Below, in pieces: positions 46,581 through 56,428 of a stretch of 64,000 bases of DNA (its first letter is position 1; every line of letters starts with the position of its first letter). Made by a program: the position numbers and the translations under genes. The notes beneath the pieces are model-generated. The model made no database searches. It saw only the letters and a list, made by a program, of their open reading frames with translations, and was not told the DNA's origin. Source of the DNA: Hyaloscypha bicolor E (lineage: Eukaryota; Ascomycota; Leotiomycetes; Helotiales; Hyaloscyphaceae). The stretch is from the NCBI RefSeq assembly GCF_002865645.1, contig NW_020194519.1, forward strand, positions 188,573 through 252,572, read 5' to 3'.

Positions 46581-47468
46581 ATGTCGTCCAAGCCAAACTC
46601 AGTGCCAACCTACCGCCTAGGTAGCCTTCCTATGAAAATCAAACGGTTCATTGAAGCATCTTCAGACACCGATGCATACCACCAACGTTCACATTCCCAT
46701 CACTCTCTCCTCAACGCATACATGGTAGCTACCTTCCTCGAGGAAGCAAGCCAATACGTACCGCCAATGAAACGAGATGCTGGTTTACGAGATCTTGCAC
46801 AAAGACTTCATATGTGGCCTGGCGACATGGCGATGCAGCTGCAACGAGACGCCCTGAAAGCTATTAACCTTCTGGAAAGGTATATTCGACAGAGCTTGGC
46901 TGAAGAGTTGAAGTTTGTTGAGAGATCTTCGGCTGCTCGGGACGTCGGGGATGGGCCGCAGGAAAGGGTGCGAGACATGACTCAGACGATAGAAGAAGCA
47001 CTTGAGGACCTAGGCCAACTCAAGCATGAGCTCCGGGAACAAGTCTTAAAGCACCATCTAGACTTTGCCTCCACTGATCTGGAGCTCCACGACCTCTCAC
47101 CGTTCATCCCAGGTTTCACCTCAGCACGCGCCAAGGGTCCCCACCCATTAGCAAAAACACCAGAATCTTCCCGGAAACAGTCAGTTGCAGACCTCTCTGC
47201 ATCATTTAACCTCCTTACCGACTCTGGCCTCAGCCCTAAGCGAATCGAAGCTCTTGCAGCTATTGAGAATTTCCGTGACACGGTGAATTCGATTGCTTGC
47301 GACTTCGCCGATATCATCGGTAATGGATCAATGAAGGCACTGGAGGAGAGGGTGGTGGAGATGGCAAATATTCAGGAAGCTTTTGAGAGGATGGGTATAA
47401 GGCTGTATCGGTTGTTGAATGCAGGCAGCCAACAAGATTATGAGGGCAATGTTGATTCCGCACGGTAG
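46581..47468 (+). CDS. Unknown helical 295-aa protein
   Basis: Single exon; the ATG at 46581 (CAAAATGTC context) is chosen over an upstream TTG. There is no signal peptide or transmembrane helix. Long amphipathic helices are likely at about 75-175 (LQRDALKAINLLERYIRQSLAEELKF, IEEALEDLGQLKHELREQVLKHH) and 235-280 (ALEERVVEMANIQEAFERMGIRLYRLL). A low-complexity link lies between them. A cytosolic or nuclear coiled-coil protein is likely. I recognise no family. Confidence 0.65.
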   Translation: MSSKPNSVPTYRLGSLPMKIKRFIEASSDTDAYHQRSHSHHSLLNAYMVATFLEEASQYVPPMKRDAGLRDLAQRLHMWPGDMAMQLQRDALKAINLLERYIRQSLAEELKFVERSSAARDVGDGPQERVRDMTQTIEEALEDLGQLKHELREQVLKHHLDFASTDLELHDLSPFIPGFTSARAKGPHPLAKTPESSRKQSVADLSASFNLLTDSGLSPKRIEALAAIENFRDTVNSIACDFADIIGNGSMKALEERVVEMANIQEAFERMGIRLYRLLNAGSQQDYEGNVDSAR

Positions 47469-50465
47469 AGTGAGAGGTCGCCCAGGAAAAGTCCCTCCTA
47501 GAGTCTCTTTTAATATTCATTTTAGAACTGAATGCTAAACTAGCCTGAAATAAACAGAATTTTCCCACGGAAGGATTGAATGAATTCTTCTACTACGGTA
47601 TTCTCCTTGCAGAAGGAAAATCAGAGTGGTGAGGTATGACCATCCAGGAAGAGCAAGATTTGAGATTGGACTTAGGCTGCTGTTACTCAATCATTTATGT
47701 TTCTATTTTACAATAACCCTAGGACACAAAGTCTAGCCGAAATCGTGTCTATATCTTGCTCGCAGTTTCCGTTCCAGCCCCACATTCCCAAGATTTCATT
47801 AAAATTCGAACTGCATCATAGCAAAGACCGAACTCGACGATTCAACAGGACGATCTATTAGACAACCAAATAATGCACAAAGAAGGAATCTTGACAAGAA
47901 GGGCCGCATCCGTCCGCTCGATGCCGTAATCAACATAATTACGTGGGCGTATAACCAAGGTGGGATTATCGATGATAGGCATATATTCCAATTAACACGG
48001 TATTATGGTCTAAGGTACCTGACCGACCTTGGACGTAAGGCTAAGAGCGGGGTCAGGCTTGGCAAAAATACTTTTGGTATTAATAAGGTATTAATACTGG
48101 ATAGTATTAGTTAGGTATTACAAGGATCAATACATATTAATACCGAATTAGTTCTTAGCCTTAAATTATCTCTTCTATTTATTATTTAATTTATATAATA
48201 ATATATTTATATATAATTCCTTTATTTTCTAGTCTTTCTATTAAAGGAATTACTTAATATTATTAATAAAAGCTAATAATATCTTAATTTTAAAATAGCC
48301 CTTATATTTATATCTCTTATCGGAATGCTTATTATAAGCAAGCCTTACGAAAATCCCAAAAGCAATTTTTTGCTTAAAGTAGCCGTATTGAGACGAGTTT
48401 TAGTCTAAACTATAAGACAAGTAGCTAAATAGAAAGCCTAAATTAAGTAGAATATTTGCGCTACCAAAAGTTTTCTTATAAGAGAAGTGGTTCTAAAGTT
48501 AATTGTAATTAAAGGAGTGAATTGGGTTCCGGGAAACGATACTTCATCGATAGTATTAATACCTTACGGTTCTGGCATTGATACGCATCGAGACCAGAAA
48601 TTAGGTATTTCTGCCAAGCCTGAGCGGGGTGGGTGACTTCGAGCTCTTCTTGGAACTCCATCGGCGGGCAGCACAGCAATTATTGAAACATGGTTCGAGG
48701 TATGAATAAGATGACAAAGTAGACAATTCTCTATATTCGAACACGAACGCCACATTCATCAGAGGTTATGGCTGGAAATGGGGAATATATCAACGGGGGG
48801 GTTCAACGTATATTTTCTGTGAGAAAGAGAGAGAGAGAGAGAGTCACTCAGATGAGCGAATCGGGAGGATTTTAGGACTTAGGTAGTTCTTGAATAAAAC
48901 TTGTATGGGCTTTTGACTAGAACAGTCTGAGGCGTGATATATGCTGAAGACTTGATTTTGACACAAAATCGACAACACTTCCTAGCAGAACAATCGAACA
49001 TCGAGTCCAGCTTTACTAAAGTAAATTGTGGTCTTTATATCCGATTTCAGGCAAGATTTCCACAAATCTTCTGACATATCCAGGGCTTCTATTAGGTGCT
49101 AATAGTACAAGACAAAGCTTGACTTATTATTGTTTATTGCACCAACTTTTACATGGATCCTTGGAAACACACAGCAAGATAGAGTCAGAAAGAGAACACG
49201 ATTACTACTAGATTCTCGGCATCAATGAGTCGAGTATGGAGAGAGAGAGAGATTAAAGCAGCATACAAACGGTGAGCTTTCGATAAGCATCTAGACAGAA
49301 ATCGTGGCGACCTGAGCGCAACTGCTGCGTTCCAGCTGGCATTGGAGATTTCAAATAAAATAACGCAGTTCCAGTTTCTTGCTAACTGCGTCCAGATAGG
49401 AGAAGCATTTGAAATACTTGGCGACGAGCAAAATAGAAACGTCTACGCTATCAATCACAGCGGGAAACGGGACGCACTTAAAAAAGAGCGTGCCGAGAAA
49501 AGGAATAGGGGAGAGTAGGAAAATGCAGACGAAGAGAGAAGAAATGTAGGTACAGTTAAGAAAGTATGTGGGATAGCAACAAACAAGCAGTTCGGCACTA
49601 GTTGAATAGAAATTTGTGAGGAATCGGCCATCGAACTCGTTCGCACACATTAAGATTAGAAGAGAAGAGAACCGAAGAAGTGGAATGCAGAGAGGAAGAC
49701 ACAGGCAGACGGGGAAAGAGCACGGCAAGCACGAAGATGGGGAGATGTAGCGCAAGGCAAACTGGGCATGGACGCTCCTTAGAGAGGGAGCAGCAGTGGA
49801 CGGCGAATCAAAAGGACTTGGCGTTGGTGCTTGACAGCGAGCTCGAAGCAGCAACGAGGTACAGGCAAAAGTTTCAGGCCTTGGTCAGAGTCGAAACTTT
49901 TCTCGGTTTGATGACCGTGTCTCCAGCTATTGAAACTTGTTATGTTGTGGCATTGGCTTGGTATGACTTATAAATGTATTACCATCGCAGAAGGGACCTA
50001 TCGATAAAATCTATTCTCTCCAGATAATTCGTTCCTCTTCGGTATCTTAAGCTAAGTGCGCAACGCTTGAGCTCACTAGAGGGGTTTTTAAAAGCATAAT
50101 AGTTTAGCATTGAAGGTTACTGATTCCTCCGCTTTTTAAATCGAGAGTCTGATGTTTCATAGTTTCCCCGCAATCCCTCATGCTCTGTTTTGCCGATCAC
50201 GTGCACGTGCAGAAAGACGGGCAAGTGAGTGCAACAATTCGGAATTGGTGCAAATGGCAGATTAAGAATCAAAGAAGAGAAAATTTGGGAGTCTTCAAAA
50301 CAAAAGACGTTTCTTTTTAACTTTCGGCGTGAAGTGTTTTGAAGTAAGATTGGAGGTACAATACATGAGATGTTGAAGGCGGCGTTAGGCGAGATTTCTG
50401 ACTAATATTGGGAGCTTGTCGTATAAATTAAAATAAGATGTTTTTGACATCATTCACCCAAAACG
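47469..50465. other. 3-kb intergenic region containing a hAT-like MITE
   Basis: No convincing gene. It holds the MITE at 48054-48622 and GA microsatellites near 48825-48845 and 49236-49250. A 167-codon minus frame (49351-49854) begins with TTG and is hydrophobic/Ser/Cys-rich without a family, so it is rejected. The last 60 bp, with TATAAA near 50422, precede the tRNA. Confidence 0.55.
48054..48622. mobile_element. 569-bp hAT-type MITE with 8-bp duplication
   Basis: The left end reads CAGGCTTGGCAAAAATAC; the right end, inverted, reads CAGGCTTGGCAGAAATAC. Direct AGCGGGGT copies flank it (48046-48053 and 48623-48630). CAG-type ends and an 8-bp duplication are the hAT signature. GGTATTAATA words recur near both ends, like the subterminal repeats bound by hAT transposases. 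The interior is AT-rich and non-coding. Confidence 0.85.
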
Positions 50466-50585
50466 GGGCGGCTGGCCCAATGTAAGTTTACATGCACCAG
50501 ATCGCATGATCAATACTAACAACACTCAGGGCAAGGCGCTTGACTACGAATCAAGAGATTGCAGGTTCGATCCCTGCGTCGCTCA
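50466..50585 (+). tRNA. tRNA-Arg(ACG) with a mRNA-type intron in the D-loop
   Basis: Exons are 50466-50481 and 50530-50585. Joined, they make a canonical 72-nt tRNA. The acceptor GGGCGGC pairs with GTCGCTC (two G-U pairs) and T8 is in place. The D-stem has three standard pairs, and G18G19 are present. The anticodon stem CTTGA/TCAAG encloses loop CTACGAA with anticodon ACG, there are five variable-loop bases, the T-stem GCAGG/CCTGC pairs perfectly around TTCGATC, and the discriminator is A. Box B (GGTTCGATCC) is intact; box A is intact up to the intron. A T6 terminator follows. Unspliced, the D-loop would carry 48 extra bases. There is no intron at 37/38, the usual eukaryotic tRNA site. Confidence 0.9.
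50482..50529 (+). other. Putative spliceosomal-type GT-AG intron within the tRNA
   Basis: It is 48 nt, with donor GTAAGT, branch-like ACTAAC and acceptor CAG. The branch-to-acceptor segment CTAACAACACTCAG resembles CTAACAATCATCAG in intron 2 of the Kre9-like gene. Its length equals short mRNA introns here (45-57 nt). It lies between tRNA positions 16 and 18. Confidence 0.75.
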
Positions 50586-50597
50586 GAAATGGTTGAA

Positions 50598-50603
50598 TTT
50601 TTT
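50598..50603 (+). terminator. RNA polymerase III terminator (T6)
   Basis: Six T residues start 13 bases after the tRNA discriminator base. This supports pol III transcription of the whole intron-containing unit. Confidence 0.85.
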
Positions 50604-51040
50604 GCCCCCCCTCCCTTTTTTTGCTTGTTGTCTCGAGTTCTAGCTGTGATAAAACTTTTGTGCTCTCAAACCTTTGCGCATTCGCTTGTGGGAACGGAGC
50701 TAGCCAGAGGAGCTCAAGCTGCATCGACGTAGCTAGTTAACCCGTGTGCTCCACCAGGTAAGATTACAAAAGCGCGTGGCATTGAAATCCGTCCAACTCG
50801 ATAAGCGAGGACGGGCGTAATTTTAATGCTCACATTACAAAAATTCTCATAATTCCGCATTATATTCTATTATTATAAAAATTTCGCCAAAGTTAGATCT
50901 GCTTCTTTTTTATTACGTAAAGCACCCTTGAAGAGTTTCGGGCGTTCCATTGAGATTTGGCGTAATTTTCTAAACGTAGCGATTTTGGTGCTCCTCGCAT
51001 TTTGGCAGATGGACGGTTTTCAACGCCGCACGCTTTCGTA

Positions 51041-51435
51041 CAGGGGTTCAAAGTAACCATTTTCAAAGTAACCAGATGAAATTTTCGTCAAGGCATTGAC
51101 TTCCTGTCTACATAGCACAGCGAACAGGACATAGCTTCACTGTGTCCTGTTCGCTGTGCATTAACTATATCTTTATAGTAAGTAACGCAAGTACTATTTT
51201 CTAACTATATTAAAGCCATTTCTAAAGTGTTCCCAAGCAGGGGGCTCCCCCTGCCCCCCGGACCCCCAGCGAACCCTACTAACCCGCACCCTAACCCCCT
51301 AACTACAGCGTTTCTAAACTATATGAACTATTATAAAAGCTTTATAGAACTAGTTCTATTCTGAGGCTGAAAAGTCGATTTTCTTTCAGTCAAAAATCAG
51401 GCAGAATTAACCTGGTAGGTCTTCATGCACCCCTG
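51041..51435. mobile_element. 395-bp TA-flanked MITE candidate
   Basis: The left end CAGGGGTTCA and the inverted right end CAGGGGTGCA lie between TA dinucleotides (51039-51040 and 51436-51437), as in Tc1/mariner-type elements. Inside are a perfect hairpin (51115-51159) and a C-rich patch (about 51239-51300). Terminal identity beyond 10 bp is weak, so this is tentative. Confidence 0.5.
51115..51159. repeat. Perfect 17-bp hairpin
   Basis: GCACAGCGAACAGGACA (51115-51131) is exactly inverted at 51143-51159, with an 11-nt loop. It is inside the MITE candidate. No downstream T-run suggests termination. Confidence 0.85.
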
Positions 51436-52161
51436 TAACTCACCCGGTGGCGCATACAGGTTAACCCGGTGCGCTGCTTACCGGCTGCATCGCTTGAAGG
51501 CGAGTTGCCCCCCTTTTCAAAGGGAGCTGAACAATACCATGTGTTTGATGCAAGCAAATAAGCGTGTACCCGTACCACAAATAGAGAGGATTCTGCAAAC
51601 AGAATCTCTTCATTTCGCTGTCGATCGCGGCCGCCATAAATTAAATTGTAATGGCTGCGCAGGGAGCATTGCTTGGCAGTCCGTTTTTACTGGACTCTTT
51701 CAGCTCGGCTGAGTCTCCACATCACCACATCACTACCTCACAACAGCTGAAATTTAATAATAGTTGTGATTAGCTAAATCAGTAACGCAGTGTTTGTGTG
51801 CAAACTGGTCGGTTACCCAAGTGTTTTTGCGACACGGTTAATCTTCTGATTGTCAAACCCAAGATCGGCCCACTCCTGAAAGGCTTGTCGTTTCATTTGC
51901 TGCTCATTTAAGCAAATAAGCACTACCTTGAACAGACGTATGCAGCGGGACGGGATTGTGTAATTTACGAGAATCATCCCCGGGCTTATCAAGAACCCGG
52001 CTTGCAGGGCTGACAGTGCTTACCCCAGCCCCTCCAGCTCTCGTGGCTGCTGACTGCTAGTGGCAAGGCATATGCATGCGCAGCCACGTCTGCCACATAA
52101 AGCCCCCAAAACATGGCTGCCACCCGCATTTTGTTATTTTCTCTTCATCTCCTCGCAATAG

Positions 52162-52964
52162 ATGCTCGAAACTCCACTTCTTGCCCTTCGTCTTCCGCAG
52201 AAGTACTCCTTTGTGCTGGATTTCGACACACCGATCGTCACAATGTCATGGCTACCTCTCGGCGGGGCTCTCGTCCTGCTCATGATCGACTCTGCAATTG
52301 AACTGGCACTCATAAGTAGCATGGTTGGGTATTTACATCGATCTGGCGCAAACAAATATCCATTCCTCTCAGATACCGGAGCAGTTGCATTCATAGGCCC
52401 CAAACCAAAGGGTCTCCTGTTGAACGAGGGCCATACAAGCAACGGGGCTTCCGGTACCGCCCTAATACTGGTTTGCTTTTGCGGCTTTCTGGTTTTATGG
52501 AATGAACGACGGCGAGAACGAAGGGTAATTTCAGTTGTTGAGAATGAGAAGAGACTTGATTGCTAACGAAACCACAGAGCCGGACTCGAAAACCTTCCGG
52601 GCTATTCATTACCTGGACGGTCTTCACTGTCTTATCATGGCTTTTGACACTCTCTGCGATGGCCTACACTTTTGCTGTCACAAACCAAACGAAAGGTCAG
52701 AAGATCGACAAGGCTGTTGCGGTTCAATTCCAAGGGGAGGCTTACCCACTTCAGAAGTGGACGCCGGAGAATTGGCACAAAGCTCTTCTCGCGCTGCCAA
52801 TAACCAGCGACAAGGATGCCAAATATCTGCACCATTGGCTGAGAGTTATTGAAGGATGGAAGTGGAATTTGATACCTATGTTTTTCATTGGGTTGTTGGT
52901 AGCTGCGCTGAGCGTCAGGATGTGCCTGCAGGATCGAATTCAAAGGAGGATGACGAAGGCATAA
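52162..52964 (+). CDS. Unknown four-TM integral membrane protein
   Basis: Exons 52162-52524 and 52578-52964 give 249 aa. The 53-nt intron is GTAATT...GCTAAC...CAG in phase 0. Four hydrophobic segments are visible: about 29-57 (WLPLGGALVLLMIDSAIELALIS), 97-112 (ALILVCFCGFLVLW), 128-152 (FITWTVFTVLSWLLTLSAMAYTFAV) and 218-235 (LIPMFFIGLLVAALSV). A basic RRRERR loop lies between TM2 and TM3, and a Trp-rich loop of about 65 residues precedes TM4. There is no signal peptide. It resembles the many small fungal four-TM proteins of unknown role; I cannot assign a family. Confidence 0.75.
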
Positions 52965-54178
52965 TAATTTGATTTGCGTCAGAGGGGTGGAAGTTTGGAG
53001 TTCAAAAGTTGTCAGCTAATTGCAAATCACGTACCCGGAAACTTAAAAATAGTCATTGCTTATTTATCACTGCTGTGGTCTGGTGATCACTTTCTCGTGG
53101 CAATATGAGCAGGTCAGCTTATCTGTTGTGACTTGTCTGTCAGCAGGAGGGGGCTTAGTTACTTAATGACATTTGAGGAACCCTCAATTGGCTTTCCTTT
53201 TATGCATGCGTATTCATCGAACAAGGAATTGCAACATCCTCTTCTCCATGATCGACCTATCCGAACTCGGCTTCGGGGTTTCCCCAACGCTTATCCGTGT
53301 CGCCGTGCCGAACCGAAGCTGCTAGTCGGCATTGTGCCAAGCTGCCAGATACTCTCCCCCCCAAGAATAATTGCTAGCGTATATGTTTTGGGTATAGGTG
53401 CGGGTAGGAATCCAGGGTATTTAACCAGTGAGAAAGTGCCTTTTAAGTTGGCTGAGAGCCACTGCCAGGGCAGAAAGCCTTCTTGAACCTTCTACCTGTA
53501 CCCTTGGATTGATACACAGACCAATTTTTGCCCCGTGCAAGATGGCTGACTAGGACTCGAATCACTCAGAAATCGTGTCTCATCTGAAACTGGGGCAGTG
53601 GAGGCCACTAGCAATTATTCTTCGGGGGGGAGAGTAATGATAAGTTGCTCCGATGATCCAAATTCTAACTTTATTGGTAGTTTGCTTCGCGCGGGGTAAT
53701 GGACTGTCGATCACAGTGGCGCACGGCTACCTTACCTCAACTTAGGGAAGAGATCTGAGCAACGACCCGGTGCCTTACCTTAGTCTGAAATGTTGTTCTC
53801 CCAGGAAGTTGGTTTCCGTCCGAGACCTGTGGATGATCGGTCTTTATTGGAATTAGGTTCAAGGGAAGTGCTACTGGGAAGATTCTATCTGGGTATTGAC
53901 CGACTAATTGCTTAAATGGTGAGGGTGCATGTCTTGATTCGTGGCTGAGCGAGTTACCGCACTTTAACGCCTGTAAGGCTTACAGATCCGGTCAAGAGAT
54001 TGTAATTAACTTCAGATGAACTGTTGTTGAATATGCCAGGCCTCGGAAAGCCCGTCATAAACTGCCGGTTGGCACGTAAGGTTACAAAGAAAGCCCCTTT
54101 CCTTCCCAAGTCCCGCCTTGGCTGCCCCTTCTCTCAACAACCTCCCTTCTCAAGAAAAAATATATTCGCTCGTTCACA
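52965..54178. other. Intergenic, no supported gene
   Basis: 1.2 kb between two plus-strand genes. A 117-codon frame (53133-53486) has no supporting features. Just before 54179 the leader is CT-rich (TCTCAACAACCTCCC), as in many fungal promoters. No repeat is seen. Confidence 0.5.
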
Positions 54179-54802
54179 ATGAAACTTATTCTCTCAATTC
54201 TCACTGCTCTCGTAGCCTGCACCGCAGCATCTCCAGTCCACCCTCTCACCGTCGTCTCCTCCCGCCGCCTCGGTCGCAAACCATGCCCCAAAGGCGGCAC
54301 ACTCCCCCTGAACTACATTGCTCCAACCCTCATGGTTCCCGTCAGCGCCAACTTGCCTGATATCGCCTTCGGCTCAACCAAAACACCCCTCATCACGCCC
54401 AACAACTTCTGCACCATCTTCAACCTCGTCATCCCCCCTTCGGCACCCGGAGACACTTGTACCCTCGAATTCCTGTTCCCGGACTACGAGGAAACATCTA
54501 GTCCATATATGTACCATGGCGGTGGACACTTTACGTTCACGGGATATGCGTTTGGCTCTGGAGCAACGGAGGAGACGACGTATAATCATCAACCGCCTCC
54601 AGGACCAAGTCCGCCGCAACCACCGGCAGTGATGAGCCCGGGCAATGCATATATAGTCAACGTGGGCGGGTGTGGTGCGGAGCCACCCGGCAGTTTGGGG
54701 GTCAGTGGAATGTTGTGTAGCCCCGATACGGTGTTTTCGTATTTGCAGACTGAGGGGGATGAACTTGGATGTCCGATTGGATTCTTTGTCGCGATTAGCT
54801 AG
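54179..54802 (+). CDS. Secreted But2-like domain protein
   Basis: Single exon, 207 aa; the ATG at 54179 is in CACAATG context. Residues 1-18 (LILSILTALVACTAAS) are a signal peptide. The rest is a compact beta-rich domain with CTIFNLVIPPSAPGDTCTLEFLFPDYEE, HFTFTGYAFGSGATEETTYN, a Pro-rich PPPGPSPPQPP insert, and CSPDTVFSY...CPIGFFVAIS at the end. This pattern resembles the fungal But2 C-terminal domain of small extracellular proteins. Five to six cysteines could form disulfides. The molecular function is unknown. Family assignment is from memory of the motif order and is moderately sure; secretion is well supported. Confidence 0.75.
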   Translation: MKLILSILTALVACTAASPVHPLTVVSSRRLGRKPCPKGGTLPLNYIAPTLMVPVSANLPDIAFGSTKTPLITPNNFCTIFNLVIPPSAPGDTCTLEFLFPDYEETSSPYMYHGGGHFTFTGYAFGSGATEETTYNHQPPPGPSPPQPPAVMSPGNAYIVNVGGCGAEPPGSLGVSGMLCSPDTVFSYLQTEGDELGCPIGFFVAIS

Positions 54803-55255
54803 GGGTATATGTTGGAGGGGTAAAGGAGGATGTTGGCTTGTTGGGAATTACAATTTGCAATTAATTACTTGCATTCGAAATGTTGTTGAACATGAAAATG
54901 ACCCGGATCCGAGCTCGGTATGGGTGTTTCGTTGAACGTTTGGCTCCACTGAATCTTACTAGAGCTAGTTGGCTACGCAGCAGATATCACTCCTGGAGTT
55001 GAAACTGCGGAAGTTTCAGGAGCATTTTGCTTATCTCGAATGTACTGCACATCCTTGATCATGTTACAGGATAATATCTTGAAATGTTTCCGTTACAAAA
55101 AATATATGTGCTTCAGAGTGCTGTGGAAAAGAGGTGCGTCTATAATAACTCAAGTACTCCTCTAAATTACCAATAAAAGAAACATTGTCACATTAGCAAT
55201 GTATTGAGATCCTCTATTATCCCCACACTTCTCATTCTCTCAACTCTCACCACCT
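54803..55255. other. Intergenic, no supported gene
   Basis: Spacer between the But2-like gene (plus) and the 3' end of the SDR pseudogene (minus). A polylinker-like 17-mer lies at 54904-54920 (see findings). Confidence 0.5.
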
Positions 55256-56305
55256 TCAAGCCGAAATATCAGGAATGTGCCTGCACACTCCCCCGAAATT
55301 TAGCCCACCTCTCGGTGGCACACCGTTCCTGCTGAATCTAGCGCTCGTCAACAAATACACACTGTGCTCTTCCACATCCGCTTTTGACAGCAGGACCTTT
55401 CTCATTACAGGCTTTACGGTACTGACGAATGCTTTCATGGACCACTTACCATCATAGCCTTAGCTATAGATGTTAGTGACCACGAGTCCTGGATTCATAA
55501 GGATGAAGATAATGCTGGGGCTCTCATCGGTTAAATGAGATAATGTCAGGTGCATGGCTATAGCTACCTTAGCCGCTGCGTTGTTGTTTGACCTTTGTTT
55601 GGGTTTCTGAAGGTTAAGATCGCCAAGGGGTGAGATTTGCGGTTTCGAGGCCGGCACGACCTAAGTTGACCATTTGAGGATGGTTGGTCGAGGCGTTGAG
55701 AAACGGTAAAAGATGGATGACGAAGGGCAGGCGGTCATAGTAGGCAAATGCAGAGAAGAGCTCGATTCCTTCACTTGTTTCTGCACCCAGTCAGGGAGCC
55801 GAATTTGAGAGGAGTCTTTTCTTGGTATGATTCAGAAAGAGAGACAAATCTTCGGGCCCACCCCAAGGGGTGTATCCAGTTGAGAGAATTACAGCATATA
55901 GGCTTGACGGCTTGGCCTTGATTTCGTTGCATATTCTCTTCACCTCAGCCATGAGCGATACCTCGCCCTCCAGAAAGTCTGTATCCGCCCTGTTGTTTGA
56001 CTTTCGGAGTTGATTGGTGAAAGCATGCTGCTTTGCACTATACTCCCGACGACATAGACTTTGATCTGGGCGTTCATGGCTACAAGGCGAGCCAAGGTAG
56101 CCTTGCCAATTCCGGACGTCGCACCTACGAACGCAGCGGTCCGGGGTACACTTTCAACTGTAATGCGAGAATTGGAGCTTTGACCTCCGAAAGGGAGGGA
56201 GGGGGTGCGGATGATGTGTATGAGAGAATAAGGATAAGAGGAGAGAAATATGTGACTGGCTCGGGCTTCGGTCCCAAAGTTTGCAACTCGCGGTTCGAAG
56301 TCCAT
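55256..56305 (-). pseudogene. Broken short-chain dehydrogenase/reductase
   Basis: Read on the minus strand, pieces of one SDR appear in different frames. The nucleotide-binding TAAFVGATSGIGKATL is at about 56100-56150. The frame then shifts near 55975, and EGEVSLMAEVKRICNEIKAK and STGYTPWGGPED continue in another frame near 55830-55970. DLNLQKP and FILMNPGLVVTNI lie at 55460-55657. A C-terminal helix region (MKAFVSTVKPVMRK) is at 55256-55438. Together they cover a typical fungal SDR with the PGLV motif, but at least two frameshifts and stops break it. The catalytic YxxxK is not clear; the NNAAAKVAIAMH segment has lost the Tyr context. Introns could explain one break but not all. Confidence 0.7.
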
Positions 56306-56428
56306 GGTCTTAAGAGACAGAACTGTTCTTTTCCAAGGCTAGAGTATTCTGGTTCCCAGCCTGAACAACCAAACTCCGAATTGATTTTATGGCCAAAGAA
56401 TAATGGTATAGCAGATAAGAATGAGCAC

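Larger units (their letters stand above)
50604..52161. other. Intergenic region with a hairpin-bearing MITE candidate
   Basis: No supported gene; the frame at 51425-51712 begins inside the MITE end and has no family. It contains a candidate MITE (51041-51435). The final 100 bp are the presumed promoter of the four-TM gene. Confidence 0.5.

Noticed and set aside
49351..49854. 167-codon hydrophobic minus frame
   Set aside because: Starts only with TTG, has no family pattern, and a plus frame overlaps it.
51280..51310. CCCTAA-like words suggesting a telomeric relic
   Set aside because: Only scattered CCCTAA-like motifs, not tandem units; they lie inside a C-rich patch of the MITE candidate.
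53133..53486. 117-codon plus frame
   Set aside because: No signal, domain or intron borders; consistent with chance.
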